Source: Blastochloris viridis
GTDB taxonomy: Bacteria; Pseudomonadota; Alphaproteobacteria; Rhizobiales; Xanthobacteraceae
DNA length: 64,000 nucleotides
Assembly: GCF_001402875.1 (NCBI RefSeq)
Contig: NZ_CP012946.1
Span: forward strand, 248,001-312,000
Direction of reading: 5' to 3'
The notes beneath the pieces are model-generated. The model saw only the letters and a program-made list of their open reading frames with translations. It did not search any database and was not told the origin of the DNA. Position 1 is the stretch's first letter. The number at the start of each line of letters is the position of its first letter. A program made the translations under genes and the position numbers. Below are positions 26,361-35,884 of this stretch, one piece after another.

Positions 26361-28148
26361 TCAGGTCTCGACCACCGCACGGGTGTCGATCGCTTCGCCC
26401 GGCACCATGAACTGGGCCTTGGCCAGCGCGGCGAAGCGGCCGCCGAGCCGCACCAGCTCATCGAACGTGCCGGCCTCAATGATGCGCCCGCCCTCGAACA
26501 CCAAGATGCGGTCGGCATTGCGAACGGTGGCGAGGCGGTGGGCGATGACGAAGGTGGTGCGGCCCTTCATCACCTCGTCGAGCGCGCGCTGCACCCTGAC
26601 TTCGGTGGCGGCGTCGAGCGCGGAGGTCGCTTCGTCGAGGATCAGAATCGGCGGGTCCTTCAGCAGGGCGCGAGCAATCGACAGGCGCTGACGCTCGCCG
26701 CCGGACAGCGCCCGGCCGCGCTCCCCCGCGATCGCGTCGAGCCCGCCGGTCAGGCGGTCGATGAATTCGGCGGCCTGGGCGCCCTCGCAGGCGGCGCGAA
26801 TCTCAGCCTCGGTGGCGTCCGGCTTGCCGACCAGAAGATTCTCGCGAATCGTACGGTTGAACAGCAGCGACTCCTGGAACACCACGCCGATCGAGTGCCG
26901 CAGCGAGGTCAGGGTGACGTCGCGGATGTCAATGCCGTCGACGGTGACGCGGCCGGACTGCGGGTCGTAGGCGCGGTGGAGCAGCGCGAGCGCGGTCGAC
27001 TTGCCGGCGCCGGTCGCGCCGACCAAGGCCACCGTCTCGCCGGGCTCGGCGGTGAAGGTGACGTCCGCCAGCGCGGCGCGCTTGCCGTCGTACGAGAACG
27101 ACACGTTGTGGAACGCCACCGCGCCGCGCGGCGCGGTGAGCGGCTCGGCTCCGGGGCGATCGCGCACCGCCGGCACGGTGTCCAGCACCTCGAAGAACTG
27201 CCGCAGCCGCGGCGCGTCGAGCGTGAGCTGGTTGACGAAGCTCACCGACTGCTCGAGCCTGGCGATCAACATCACCGCGAAATTGACGAACGTCACGATC
27301 TCGCCGATCGAGGTCTCGCCCTTGAGGTGCAGCCACACCCCGAGCAGGAAGATGGCGAGCACGGTGAGGGTGGTCGAGGCTCTGGTCGCCACCGACACCA
27401 CCGCCCACCACGACAGCACCGGGATTTGCACCCGCAGCACGTTGGAGGCGACGTCTCTCAGGCCGCGGACCTCGGCCTCGACGCGGGCGAACGACTGCAC
27501 CAGCGCGATGTTGCCGAGGGTGTCGGAGGCGCGCTCGGCGAGGTCGGACTGATACTCCTCGACCACCGACTGCATGCCGTCGGTCTTGCGCATCACGAAG
27601 GCGGCCAGCGCTGAGAACAGCACCGCGAGCCCGATCAGCAGCAGCGCGAGCCGCCAGTTCATCCACAGCGCCACCGGCATCATCACCGCCACCGCCGCGA
27701 CCGCCGCGAAGATGTCGCGGAAAAAGGCGAGCCAGATGCTCCAGAGCGTGTCGGCGCCCTCCAGCATCACCTTCATCAGCCGGCCGGAGTGGGTGGTGCC
27801 GTGATAGGCCAGCGGCAGTTGCGCCACATGCTCGAAATAGAGCGTCATCACGCCGAGCCGGCGGCGATGGGCCATGCGGTCGGCATGCAGCGACACCAGG
27901 ACGCCGGCGCCGACGGTGAACAGCGCGAAGCCGGCCCATGCCAGCAGCCAGGGCACAAGTTCGTTGAACGAGGCGGTCCGCCCCGCGCCCTGGGCGCTGA
28001 TCAAGGTGTCGATGATGCGGCCGTACAGCACCGGCTCGGCGAACTGGGCGCAGGCCAGCGCCAGATTGGCGAGGGTGAGCAGGGCGCCCAGCCTGAGCTC
28101 GGGGCCGAGTGCGCCGATGGTGCGGCCGATCAGGTGGGGGAGGGTCAT
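26361..28148 (-). CDS. ndvA: NdvA/ChvA-type cyclic beta-1,2-glucan exporter (ABC, permease fused to ATPase)
   Basis: 595 residues, the family length. An N-terminal type-1 exporter membrane domain (six spans, about 1-320) includes [13 protein letters not shown] and [20 protein letters not shown]. The C-terminal ATPase has Walker [10 protein letters not shown] near 373, Q-loop VFQESLLFN, signature [16 protein letters not shown] near 479, Walker [13 protein letters not shown] and switch IAHRL. The strings [19 protein letters not shown] and [15 protein letters not shown] are typical of NdvA, ChvA and Cgt. These export periplasmic cyclic glucan for osmotic adaptation and host attachment. No cyclic-glucan synthase (ndvB) is in this window. 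Start at 28148 chosen by homology. Confidence 0.88.
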   Translation of the reverse strand: MTLPHLIGRTIGALGPELRLGALLTLANLALACAQFAEPVLYGRIIDTLISAQGAGRTASFNELVPWLLAWAGFALFTVGAGVLVSLHADRMAHRRRLGVMTLYFEHVAQLPLAYHGTTHSGRLMKVMLEGADTLWSIWLAFFRDIFAAVAAVAVMMPVALWMNWRLALLLIGLAVLFSALAAFVMRKTDGMQSVVEEYQSDLAERASDTLGNIALVQSFARVEAEVRGLRDVASNVLRVQIPVLSWWAVVSVATRASTTLTVLAIFLLGVWLHLKGETSIGEIVTFVNFAVMLIARLEQSVSFVNQLTLDAPRLRQFFEVLDTVPAVRDRPGAEPLTAPRGAVAFHNVSFSYDGKRAALADVTFTAEPGETVALVGATGAGKSTALALLHRAYDPQSGRVTVDGIDIRDVTLTSLRHSIGVVFQESLLFNRTIRENLLVGKPDATEAEIRAACEGAQAAEFIDRLTGGLDAIAGERGRALSGGERQRLSIARALLKDPPILILDEATSALDAATEVRVQRALDEVMKGRTTFVIAHRLATVRNADRILVFEGGRIIEAGTFDELVRLGGRFAALAKAQFMVPGEAIDTRAVVET

Positions 28149-28344
28149 GGCCCGGCCGGAAAATGCGAGCGGCGATGGGAGCGGCAAAGTGGGCGCGAGT
28201 CGGGCGCGGGACGTCGGTTGTGGGGATTTTCGCCTGTCCCGCGGCCCAACGCGAAAACCCAGCTGAGATCGGCCTTGGTGGCGGCGCCAGATACAATGCG
28301 CAAGCCTGACGGCGATTCTACGGCGTCCTCGCCTGCCATCGGCG

Positions 28345-28770
28345 TCAACGAGCCGAGCGCGGGTGCATCAGTCGCGCCAAAGTCGCCAGCACCTCCGAAA
28401 TCACGATCGGCTTGGCGAGCACCGCGTCGGCGCCGGCGGTGAGCGCCCGCTCCGCGAGGTCGTTGTCGCCGGCGTAGCCGGACAGCAACACGATCGGCGT
28501 CGTCCAGTTTGGCCCCGGCCTGCCGCGCAGGCGCACGATCAGCTCGCATCCGTCGAGGTCGGGCATGTCGTAATCGGTGATGATGAGGTCGAAACGGGTG
28601 TTCGCTGCCGCAGTCAGGGCGAGCGCGCCGTTCTCGACCGCCGCGCAGCAATGGCCGGCTGCTGTCAGGATGCGCTCCAGAATCTCCCGCACGAACGGGG
28701 CGTCCTCGACCAGCAAAACCCACCTGCAGGCGTCGCCGGCGGTGCCCACCTCTTGTCGTTCAACCGTCAT
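28345..28770 (-). CDS. Single-domain response regulator
   Basis: 141 residues comprising one receiver domain and no output domain. Acidic pair Glu22-Asp23 in LLVEDAPF, phospho-acceptor Asp66 in [10 protein letters not shown], Ser/Thr position in VLLSGYAGD, and Lys120 in VLAKP are all intact. The ATG at 28770 gives a 15-residue tail before the domain. Such CheY-like proteins act by direct binding to another protein. No kinase is next to it; the flagellar block begins about 4 kb away, but a motility role is only a guess. It lies 196 bases upstream of ndvA on the same strand. Confidence 0.88.
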   Translation of the reverse strand: MTVERQEVGTAGDACRWVLLVEDAPFVREILERILTAAGHCCAAVENGALALTAAANTRFDLIITDYDMPDLDGCELIVRLRGRPGPNWTTPIVLLSGYAGDNDLAERALTAGADAVLAKPIVISEVLATLARLMHPRSAR

Positions 28771-28932
28771 TGCAGAGCCCCCATCACACCAGCATGGCGC
28801 CGAGCCGGTCAAAATCGGGTTAAGCCGGCCCAAATGAGGCAGATTCGGGCACGGGCGATCAAAGCAGGTGGACCGGGACCTGTCGACTGGGGCACGGCAA
28901 CGTCCTCGAACGCACTCTCGGCCACCGCCGCA

Positions 28933-29790
28933 TCAATCGAGCCCGATCAGGCGACGGACGTCGGCGGGCGTCGCGCCCCCGGCCCGCAGCGCCTGCAGGC
29001 TGGCCGCGCCGGTCGATTTCGACAGCTTGTGGCCGGCGGCGTCGACGATCAGCCGGTGGTGGCGGTAGCGTGGCGCCGGCAAGCCGAGCAGCTCCTGCAG
29101 CAGACGGTGGACGGCGGTGGCGGCGTAGAGGTCGCGCCCGCGCACGACATGGCTGACGCCCTGGAGAGCGTCGTCGACCACCACGGCCATGTGGTAGCTG
29201 GTCGGGCTGTCCTTGCGCGCCAGCACCACGTCCCCCCAAGCGGACGGGTCGGCCGGGATATCGCCGTAGTCTTCCTCCAGCCAGGCGAGCGGGCGGCCGA
29301 TCCGCGCCAGCGCCGCCCGGGTGTCGAGCCGCAGCACGTGGGGGGTGCCCGCATCGAGCTTGCGCGCCCGTTCGGCGGCATCGAGGCGTCCGGCCGAGCC
29401 GGGATAGAGCGGCGCGCCGTCGGGGTCGCGCGGCCAGGGCTGGCCGGATGCCTCGCGCGCCGCGACCAGTGCGCGAATCTCTGCCCGGCTCTCGAAGGCG
29501 GGATAAACCAGCCCCATGGACTGGAGTCGGCCGAGCGCGGCGCGATAGTCGGCGAAATGCTCCGACTGTCGCCGCACCGGCTCCTCCCAGCCGAGCCCGA
29601 GCCAGGCGAGATCCTGGTAGATCATCGCTTCGAACTCCGGCCGGCAGCGCGCCGAATCGATGTCCTCGATACGGAGCAGCAACCGCCCGCCACTGGCGCG
29701 CGCGGCGGTGTGATTCAGCAGCGCCGACAATGCGTGGCCGAGGTGGAGCGGGCCGTTCGGACTGGGGGCGAACCGGAAGACGGGGCGCAT
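28933..29790 (-). CDS. gluQ: Glutamyl-Q tRNA(Asp) synthetase
   Basis: 285 residues. A truncated GluRS-like catalytic domain without the anticodon-binding part, the hallmark of GluQ. Class I motifs: APSPNGPLHLGHALSAL (HIGH equivalent HLGH, residues 16-19) and KLSKS near the C-terminus (KMSKS equivalent). IEDIDSARCRPEF and VVRGRDLYAATAVH are also diagnostic. The enzyme attaches Glu to queuosine at position 34 of tRNA-Asp. The zinc-binding cysteines found in the E. coli protein are missing around LVYPAFESRAEIR, which is common in this branch. It is divergent from the AlkA-like gene, with 14 bases between the starts. Confidence 0.9.
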   Translation of the reverse strand: MRPVFRFAPSPNGPLHLGHALSALLNHTAARASGGRLLLRIEDIDSARCRPEFEAMIYQDLAWLGLGWEEPVRRQSEHFADYRAALGRLQSMGLVYPAFESRAEIRALVAAREASGQPWPRDPDGAPLYPGSAGRLDAAERARKLDAGTPHVLRLDTRAALARIGRPLAWLEEDYGDIPADPSAWGDVVLARKDSPTSYHMAVVVDDALQGVSHVVRGRDLYAATAVHRLLQELLGLPAPRYRHHRLIVDAAGHKLSKSTGAASLQALRAGGATPADVRRLIGLD

Positions 29791-29804
29791 GAAGGCCGGC
29801 TATC

Positions 29805-30518
29805 ATGGCGCAGCAAACCGCGACAGTGCCGCGCGTGAGGTCAAGCATCGCGATGGATCTTTTATCCACTCCAGGTCCCGACCGGCTCGATACCGAGGCC
29901 GATCTCGCCCACCACCTCGCCGAGTTGGTGGCGGGTGATTCGCGGCTCGCCGCGCTGCTCGGCGCGGTCGGCACCGTGCCGCTGCGCCGTCACCCGCCGG
30001 GCTTTTCCTCGCTGGTCGGCATCATGGTCGGCCAGCAGCTCTCCACCGCCAGCGCTGCCGCCATCCTCGGCCGGCTGCGGGACAAGCTCGATCCGCTGAC
30101 GCCAGCGCGGGCGCTCGGCGCCGACGCTGCCCTTCTCAGGGCCTGCGGCCTGTCCGCCGCCAAGATGCGCACGCTGGCGGCCATGGCCGAGGCGGTCGAA
30201 TCGGGCCGGGTGCCGCTCGACGCGTTGGCGGAGCTGCCTGCCGACGAGGCCCGCGCCATCCTGTGTACGGTGCCTGGCATCGGGCCGTGGACCGCCGACC
30301 TCTATCTATTGTTCGCGCTGGGAAATCCCGACGCGTTCCCGTCCGGCGACCTCGCCTTGCAGGAAGCGGCGCGGCTTGGGTTCGGCCTGCCAACGCGGCC
30401 GAGCGCGCGGGCGCTGGCCGAGATCGCCGAGGCTTGGCGGCCACGCCGCGGGGTGGCCGCCAAGCTGCTATGGGCTTATTATCGCTTTGACAAACGTCGT
30501 GAGGGCGTGCCGGCCTGA
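29805..30518 (+). CDS. DNA-3-methyladenine glycosylase (AlkA-like HhH-GPD)
   Basis: 237 residues from the ATG at 29805; the ATG at 29853 (before DLLSTPGPD) is an equally plausible start. The HhH-GPD fold is clear: SLVGIMVGQQLSTASAAAIL, a hairpin with CTVPGIGPWTADLYLLFALG, and the catalytic aspartate in AFPSGDLALQEAARLG. It excises alkylated purines in base-excision repair. The E. coli AlkA N-terminal beta domain is absent, so this is the short bacterial/Mag1-like form. The next gene (HNH) is 144 bases downstream. Confidence 0.9.
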   Translation: MAQQTATVPRVRSSIAMDLLSTPGPDRLDTEADLAHHLAELVAGDSRLAALLGAVGTVPLRRHPPGFSSLVGIMVGQQLSTASAAAILGRLRDKLDPLTPARALGADAALLRACGLSAAKMRTLAAMAEAVESGRVPLDALAELPADEARAILCTVPGIGPWTADLYLLFALGNPDAFPSGDLALQEAARLGFGLPTRPSARALAEIAEAWRPRRGVAAKLLWAYYRFDKRREGVPA

Positions 30519-30662
30519 GCGGGGCGTAGCGTCGCCCTGCACGAAAATCGTGCATTTTCTTCGAGGGCCTTCACATTAATGACGCCAAGTCGGTAGATTA
30601 GGGGCAGCATGGTAGTGCATCGCAGCGCTTGCCGCTGCGGGTGAGGGAGTGAGGAAGCCGTC

Positions 30663-31220
30663 GTGAACGCGGCCGTATCGCCCGGTAACTGGCCCGTCCT
30701 TGTGCTCAACGCGGACTTTCGTCCGCTGAGCTATTACCCCCTGTCGCTGTGGTCCTGGCAAGATGCGGTTCGTGCCGTATTCCTCGACCGGGTCAGCGTG
30801 GTCGAGGAATACGACCGGTACATACGAAGTCCCAGCTTCGAAATTCGCCTTCCCAGCGTCGTTTCCTTAAAGACATTTGTCCGTGCCACGCGCCAGCCGG
30901 CCTTTACCCGGTTCAACGTCTTTCTGCGCGACCGATTCTCCTGCCAATATTGCGGCACGCGCGAAGATCTGACCTTCGACCATCTCATTCCGCGCTCGCG
31001 CGGCGGCCAGACCACGTGGGGCAACGTGGTGGCGGCCTGCTCGCCCTGCAATCTGCGCAAGGGTGGCCAGATGCCCGGCGACGTCGGGATGTGGCCGACA
31101 CAGATGCCGTTCGCGCCCACCGTCCACGACCTCCATCGCAATGGTCGGCTGTTTCCGCCCAACTATTTGCACGGGAGCTGGCTGGATTACCTCTACTGGG
31201 ACACCGAACTCGATCCGTGA
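30663..31220 (+). CDS. HNH endonuclease-family protein
   Basis: 185 residues with a GTG start at 30663. A conserved N-terminal part (PVLVLNADFRPLSYYPLSLW) precedes the HNH zinc domain. In that domain, Cys94/Cys97 (FSCQYCG) and Cys126/Cys129 (CSPCN) would hold Zn, and the catalytic set is Asp106-His107 (TFDHLIPRSRGG) and Asn121. This exact architecture is a very widespread, usually chromosomal HNH family in Alphaproteobacteria; its physiological role has not been settled. It is not linked to a restriction gene or phage genes here. Confidence 0.9.
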   Translation: MNAAVSPGNWPVLVLNADFRPLSYYPLSLWSWQDAVRAVFLDRVSVVEEYDRYIRSPSFEIRLPSVVSLKTFVRATRQPAFTRFNVFLRDRFSCQYCGTREDLTFDHLIPRSRGGQTTWGNVVAACSPCNLRKGGQMPGDVGMWPTQMPFAPTVHDLHRNGRLFPPNYLHGSWLDYLYWDTELDP

Positions 31221-31260
31221 CCGAATCGGTGGGCGTATGCTCCAGCGATCTCCCGGCCGG

Positions 31261-31800
31261 TCAGGCTGGCCGCGCCAGCGCGCCGCGCAGCGCCACCATC
31301 GCGAGCGCCAGCGACAGCAGCGCGTTCCAGCCCGCAAGCGACAGGCCGAACAGCACCAGCGCCGGCTCGTCGCAGCGCACGACGTGCGCCGACTGCATTT
31401 GGGCCATCAGGTCGGTGACCGAGCCAAACGGTGCCAAGGCTGGGCCGGAGCAGTCGCTCGGCCCCGGCCACCAGCGCCACTCGACGCCGGCGTGGTAGCC
31501 GGCGATGCCGGCGGTGGCCAGCATGGCCAGTGCCACCAAGGCGAGGCCGAGGCGAAGCCAGCCCAGCGGCAGTCCCCGCCACGCGCCGAGCCCGACCGCG
31601 GCCGCCACCGGCAGGCCGACATAATAGGGCACGCGCTGGAGCAGGCAGAGGTGGCACGGCGGCAGCCCGCCGATGAGTTCCATCCCCCAGGCGGCGGCAA
31701 GTGCGCTGGCGCCGACGACAACCACCGTCGCCGCCGCCACCGTCGCCCGTGCGTGGCTCCGATCACCGGCGGCTGGGGTTTGGGATGCTGCGGAGGACAT
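31261..31800 (-). CDS. dsbB: Disulfide bond formation protein DsbB
   Basis: 179 residues with four predicted membrane spans. The periplasmic quinone-side pair is Cys49-Cys52 (GGLPPCHLCLLQRVPYY); the second pair is Cys117 (SDCSGP) and Cys143 (VVRCDEP). These match the DsbB arrangement that re-oxidises DsbA and passes electrons to ubiquinone. No dsbA lies in the window. It converges with the HNH gene, 40 bases apart. Confidence 0.92.
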   Translation of the reverse strand: MSSAASQTPAAGDRSHARATVAAATVVVVGASALAAAWGMELIGGLPPCHLCLLQRVPYYVGLPVAAAVGLGAWRGLPLGWLRLGLALVALAMLATAGIAGYHAGVEWRWWPGPSDCSGPALAPFGSVTDLMAQMQSAHVVRCDEPALVLFGLSLAGWNALLSLALAMVALRGALARPA

Positions 31801-31893
31801 TCGGCGCGATTACTCCAGCCGGTCGACGCTGTCCACGTCCTCTTCGTCACGGTGCGTTGACCGGACGCTGCGGCTGATTATAGTCCGCGCCGG

Positions 31894-31978
31894 GCCCCTG
31901 TGGCGGAACTGGTAGACGCGCGCGACTCAAAATCGCGTTCCGCAAGGAGTGCTGGTTCGATCCCGGCCAGGGGCACCA
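31894..31978 (+). tRNA. tRNA-Leu (CAA)
   Basis: The acceptor stem GCCCCTG pairs with CAGGGGC and the discriminator A is followed by an encoded CCA. The anticodon arm is CGCGA / CTCAAAA / TCGCG, so the anticodon is CAA and reads UUG. A long variable arm (TTCCGCAAGGAGT) marks a class II tRNA, as expected for leucine. The T arm CTGGTTCGATCCCGG is canonical. The GT9 gene on the opposite strand ends 7 bases after the CCA. No integrase or attachment repeat is associated with this tRNA here. Confidence 0.97.
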
Positions 31979-31984
31979 CTCCAT

Positions 31985-33049
31985 TTATTTCGGGCGCACC
32001 TCGTCCGCGGCTGAATGTTCGGCCGCGACGGCATCGGCGCGTCTCGGGCGCTCCGCCAGGAAGGCTTCGGCCTTGGCGATCAGCGCTGCCGCCGGCACTG
32101 CAAGACAGGGATAGTCGAGCGCCTTCGGACAGGTCATCGAGCCGCAGTACTGGCATTCGATCACCGGGTCGGCGACGACGTCGGCGCCGAGGTGGGGCGG
32201 TGGCTGGGAGCCCGGTACCAGCAGCGTCGGGCAGCCGACCGTGCGCGCCAGCCACTGCGTGGAGGTCGGCACGGTGATCAGCAGGTCGGTGGCTCTGAGC
32301 CGGGCCAGGGTGGCGGCGATCGGCGCGCTGCCGTCGAACTGGCTCCAGACATGGAATCCGGCCTGCGTCAGTGCCGCCGTCAAGGCGGCCTGGCCGCGAT
32401 AGTGCAGCCGACGGCCCGAAGCCGAGATCGAGACGACCGGCCGCCCCGCTGCGGCGGCGATCAGATCCGGATCGGCCGCGACCGCCAAGCTCATGTCGAG
32501 CGGTCCGGCCAGCCCGCAGCAGTGGCTGAGGTAGAAGTCGGGGTAGCGCGGCCAGTCCGGGAAGCGGTCCCACCACGGCAGCTTCCAGTCACTGATGTTG
32601 GGGAACGTGCTGGCGATGAACAGATCGCTGTGCCTGAAATAGGCAGCCGGCAGCCGGCCGGTGGCGAGGCCGTCCACCAGTGCCGGGATCGCCAAGTTCA
32701 GGTGGTTGCCCTCGATCGCAACACCGCACTCGCGGGCGAACTGGGCGATCAGGCAGGGAAAGAACCAAGTGTCGAAATTGATCACCCGGTCGTAGCTGCG
32801 GGCGATGATGGTGCAGGCCAGCGCCGAGGCGCTATGCAGCGCCGGCTCAATCGGGTCCGGCCATTGCTCCGGGGCGACGTGGAGGATGTCCGCCACCTCC
32901 GGCATCAGGGCCATCAACTCGGAGCCGGCCGCGAACGTCATGACATCGATGCGCGCCTCGGGGTGGCGCCGGCGGATCAGGCGGACGGCCGGCACCAGGA
33001 TCGCCGCCACGTCGCCAAGGCCCATCATGCGAATGAGTAGAATCCGCAC
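31985..33049 (-). CDS. GT9-like (ADP-heptose:LPS heptosyltransferase-type) glycosyltransferase
   Basis: 354 residues from a GTG at 33049 with GGAG 8 bases upstream; longer starts would add an arginine/proline-rich tail lacking family resemblance. GT-B fold: VRILLIRMMGLGDVAAILVP at the N-terminus, then RRRHPEARIDVMTF, and in the second half the nucleotide-sugar block VSISASGRR and TVPTSTQWLARTVGCPTLLV. A C-terminal cysteine-rich segment, ECQYCGSMTCPKALDYPC, has four Cys and is unusual for WaaC/WaaF. No LPS-core genes are nearby; instead flgL starts just upstream on the same strand. A role in modifying a flagellar or surface component is inferred from position only. Confidence 0.8.
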   Translation of the reverse strand: MRILLIRMMGLGDVAAILVPAVRLIRRRHPEARIDVMTFAAGSELMALMPEVADILHVAPEQWPDPIEPALHSASALACTIIARSYDRVINFDTWFFPCLIAQFARECGVAIEGNHLNLAIPALVDGLATGRLPAAYFRHSDLFIASTFPNISDWKLPWWDRFPDWPRYPDFYLSHCCGLAGPLDMSLAVAADPDLIAAAAGRPVVSISASGRRLHYRGQAALTAALTQAGFHVWSQFDGSAPIAATLARLRATDLLITVPTSTQWLARTVGCPTLLVPGSQPPPHLGADVVADPVIECQYCGSMTCPKALDYPCLAVPAAALIAKAEAFLAERPRRADAVAAEHSAADEVRPK

Positions 33050-33187
33050 GTCATCCGCTCCGGTGTGTGCTCGTTCCGGCGCGAACGCGGCCGCCGGGGC
33101 GGGTCTGGCTCCGGGCCGACGGGGCCGTCCGGCGAAACCGCCGAGATGGCCGCGCAATAGAATGGTGCTGTGAGCGCCGGTCGTCCA

Positions 33188-34102
33188 TCAGCTCAGATAG
33201 TCGGACAACCGGAGCGCGGCGACCTTGGCGATCGCCGAGTAGGACGCTTGCAACTGTGCGGTATAGGTCGAGATGCTGACCTGTACCGCCGCGATGTCCA
33301 CTTCGCCGATGCTGCTTGCCGCCGAGTCGGCATAGTCGATGTAGTCGAGCTGGTCCTGCTGGACGCGCTCCAGTGTCTGGGCGTGGAGTGACAGCATGGT
33401 CTGCACGGTGGTCATCGCGTCGATGGCTTCAAGAACCGCGGTGTTGGCCTCGGCGGCGGCCGCATCGTCGCTGGAAATGTCGACCGTCGCGACCAGATTG
33501 AGCACGTGCAGGGCTTTGCTGAACGCGGTGTCGCTGGCGAGGTAGCCGTAGGTAAGCACCTCGTCGTTGGACAGCCTCACGGAGGCTTTCTGGCTGCCGC
33601 CCTGGTAGTAGGCGGTGTCGGTGCTGATCGGCACCGACTCGGTGGCCGGCAGGCTGGCCTCATCGACCGGCAGCGAATTGACCGCATCGCCGGCGAACAG
33701 GTAGCGCCCTTCGTATTGGCGGTTCATCGCCAAGATGGTCTCGCCCAGCAGGTTCCGCGCAACGTCCTGAATGGCCGCGGCGGAGGTCGAGTCCAGCGTG
33801 CCGGTCGCCTGCGAGATCTTCGAGCGCAACTCGGTCAACACGGTCACGATCGAGCCGCAGACGTCGTACATCTCCTCCACCCGGCCGAGGCTGAGCGAGG
33901 CGGCGGTGGCGTAGGACTGCGCCCGAGACTTGGAGACTTCCAGATTGAGCAGGCGGCTGGCCGAGGTACCAAGTCCACCGTAATCGGTGGAGACCTTGCC
34001 GGTCGCCTCCTGCAACTGCAACTCGCTGAGCCGAGCCTGCGTGCGCAGGGTCTCGGTCAGGATGCGGGATGAGGTGTGGAATGTTGCCACCCGGATCGCC
34101 AT
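33188..34102 (-). CDS. flgL: Flagellar hook-filament junction protein FlgL (flagellin-like)
   Basis: 304 residues. N-terminal flagellin-type helix (RVATFHTSSRILTETLRTQA), a central part with AMNRQYEGRYLFAGDAVN (the YxGxYLFAG signature of FlgL), and a C-terminal coiled helix (SYSAIAKVAALRLSDYLS). It forms the second ring of the hook-filament junction together with FlgK. It follows flgK by 13 bases. The C-terminus precedes the GT9 gene by about 140 bases. As in many alphaproteobacterial FlgL proteins the sequence is divergent from the enteric protein, but context and the LFAG block support the call. Confidence 0.9.
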   Translation of the reverse strand: MAIRVATFHTSSRILTETLRTQARLSELQLQEATGKVSTDYGGLGTSASRLLNLEVSKSRAQSYATAASLSLGRVEEMYDVCGSIVTVLTELRSKISQATGTLDSTSAAAIQDVARNLLGETILAMNRQYEGRYLFAGDAVNSLPVDEASLPATESVPISTDTAYYQGGSQKASVRLSNDEVLTYGYLASDTAFSKALHVLNLVATVDISSDDAAAAEANTAVLEAIDAMTTVQTMLSLHAQTLERVQQDQLDYIDYADSAASSIGEVDIAAVQVSISTYTAQLQASYSAIAKVAALRLSDYLS

Positions 34103-34115
34103 GGACCGCCCTTTC

Positions 34116-35861
34116 TTACGACCGCGCCGCCTCCAGCAGCGCGTCGAACATCGCGCTGAGGGTCGACAGTATCTGGGAAGCGGCGGCGTAGAGATCCTCG
34201 AGTTCGCTCAGCCGCGCCGTTTCCTCGTCGATGTTGACGCCGGACTGCGAGGCCAGCGAGTCGGCGAGGTTGGTTTGAACATTTTCTGCCGCAGAGTAGG
34301 CGGTTTCCGCGTTGGCGGCGACCGCGGCAACGTCGGCGATCACGTCCGCGGCGTAGCTCGCGAACGAGGTGGAGGAAGCGCCCATCCGTCCCGCTGCGGC
34401 GAAGTCCTGTGACGTCGTCAGCGTCGCGTAGAGCGCATTGGCGACGGTGGCGTCGCCGCTGGTGAGCACCGTCGCTCCCGTGGTCAGCGACGTCGCGGAC
34501 GACAGCGTCGAGCTCGACAGCAGGCCGGGCGTTGCCTTCAGGTCGCTGCGGACGCCGATGGTGATTGCGCTGGTGCCGACCAGCAGGTCGTTGAGGCCGA
34601 AATAGTCCGACAGCCCCTGGCCATCGGCGCCGACGCTGCTGGTCATCTCGTTGACGGCGACGCCGGTTCCGGTGGCGTCGGCGGTCACGACCACGTGGCC
34701 GTCGGCGTCGATGCTCGCCGACAGGCCGTTGATGGCATCAATGGCGGCGACGGCGTCGCCGACCGTTGTAAAGCTGCTGAGGTCGATGTCGGAATAATCG
34801 ACCAGCGTACCGTCGTCATTGACGACGGCAAAGCGGACGATGCCGGTCGCCGAAAACGAGTCGGTCGCGTCAACTGTCTCCGTACCGGTGAGCGTGTCTG
34901 GCGCCGGCAGCGAGGTTCCGGTGTTGTGGACCGCGTTGATCGCGTCGATGAAGGTGCTGGCGAAGACGTCGAGCTCGTCCTGCACCGCCGGCAGCGCGGT
35001 GTCGCGCTGCTCGATCAGCGCGCTGATCTCGCCGCTGCGGAACGATGCGGTAATGTCGACGCCGTCGACAGTGATGGGGTTGAAGGTCGTCGATGCGGTG
35101 ACGCTGCCGGCCGCCACGTAGGAGATCTCGTGCACCGTGCTGGTGAGAAGCGCCTGGCCGGTCGAGGAATAGATGTTCATCGCCCCGGACGAGTTGATGA
35201 AGTAGGTCACGTTCATCTTCTCGGCGACGGACTGCAGCGCGGTGTAGCGCTTGTCCTCAAGGTCGGCGGTGGAATCTCCGCGCGCTGCCGCAGCGCAGAT
35301 CTCGGTGTTGAGATCGTTGATCTCTTTGAGCGAGGCGTTGACCTCGGTGATGGCGCTGCTGATCTGCCCGTCGGCCTCCGCCCGCAGATCCTGGATGCCG
35401 CGGGAGACTTCACGCAGTTGCGTCGCGACCCAGTTGAAGGTGTCGACCGCCGCAGATTGCAGGCTTTCGCCTTCCGGCGTCGCAGTCAGATTGTTGAGCG
35501 CGGTCTCCAGCGAGGCGAGCGTGTTGGCGAGCGAGGTGCCGTTGTCGCTGTCGTCGCCGCCGATGGTCTGGCCGAACATGCTCTGCAGGCGGTCGGAATA
35601 GGTTGCGGTGACCTCCGCGGCGCTCGCGTCGGACAGCGATTCCACCACCGCCTGGACCAGAAACTTGTTGATCTTGCTGGTGATGCCGGTGATCGCCGTG
35701 CCCGAGCCCGCCCCGCCGGTGACCGTCGAAACCTGGGTTGCCAGCTTTCGGGTGTAGCCGTCGACGTCGGCATTGGCGATGTTCGAAGATGCCAGCGCCG
35801 TCTGGACCGACGTTGCCATCAGCGAGCTGGTCGCGATGCTTCGAATCGCCGCGAAGGACAT
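34116..35861 (-). CDS. flgK: Flagellar hook-associated protein 1, FlgK
   Basis: 581 residues. The N-terminal rod/hook motif is intact (ALASSNIANADVDGYTRK, residues about 22-39). FlgK-type coiled segment GIQDLRAEADGQISSAITEV, the block DLEDKRYTALQSVAEKMNV, and a C-terminal helix ending SQILSTLSAMFDALLEAA are visible. The middle (about 300-460) is rich in Ser, Thr, Ala and Asp. It assembles between hook and filament. Gene order flgE - 95aa - flgN-like - flgK - flgL is all on one strand with short gaps, so it is likely one operon. Confidence 0.93.
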   Translation of the reverse strand: MSFAAIRSIATSSLMATSVQTALASSNIANADVDGYTRKLATQVSTVTGGAGSGTAITGITSKINKFLVQAVVESLSDASAAEVTATYSDRLQSMFGQTIGGDDSDNGTSLANTLASLETALNNLTATPEGESLQSAAVDTFNWVATQLREVSRGIQDLRAEADGQISSAITEVNASLKEINDLNTEICAAAARGDSTADLEDKRYTALQSVAEKMNVTYFINSSGAMNIYSSTGQALLTSTVHEISYVAAGSVTASTTFNPITVDGVDITASFRSGEISALIEQRDTALPAVQDELDVFASTFIDAINAVHNTGTSLPAPDTLTGTETVDATDSFSATGIVRFAVVNDDGTLVDYSDIDLSSFTTVGDAVAAIDAINGLSASIDADGHVVVTADATGTGVAVNEMTSSVGADGQGLSDYFGLNDLLVGTSAITIGVRSDLKATPGLLSSSTLSSATSLTTGATVLTSGDATVANALYATLTTSQDFAAAGRMGASSTSFASYAADVIADVAAVAANAETAYSAAENVQTNLADSLASQSGVNIDEETARLSELEDLYAAASQILSTLSAMFDALLEAARS

Positions 35862-35884
35862 GACAATCTACTCCGATCAGATGC

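Noticed and set aside
31894..31978. tRNA-Leu as an integration site for a genomic island
   Set aside because: No integrase, no direct repeat of the tRNA 3' end, and ordinary chromosomal genes on both sides.
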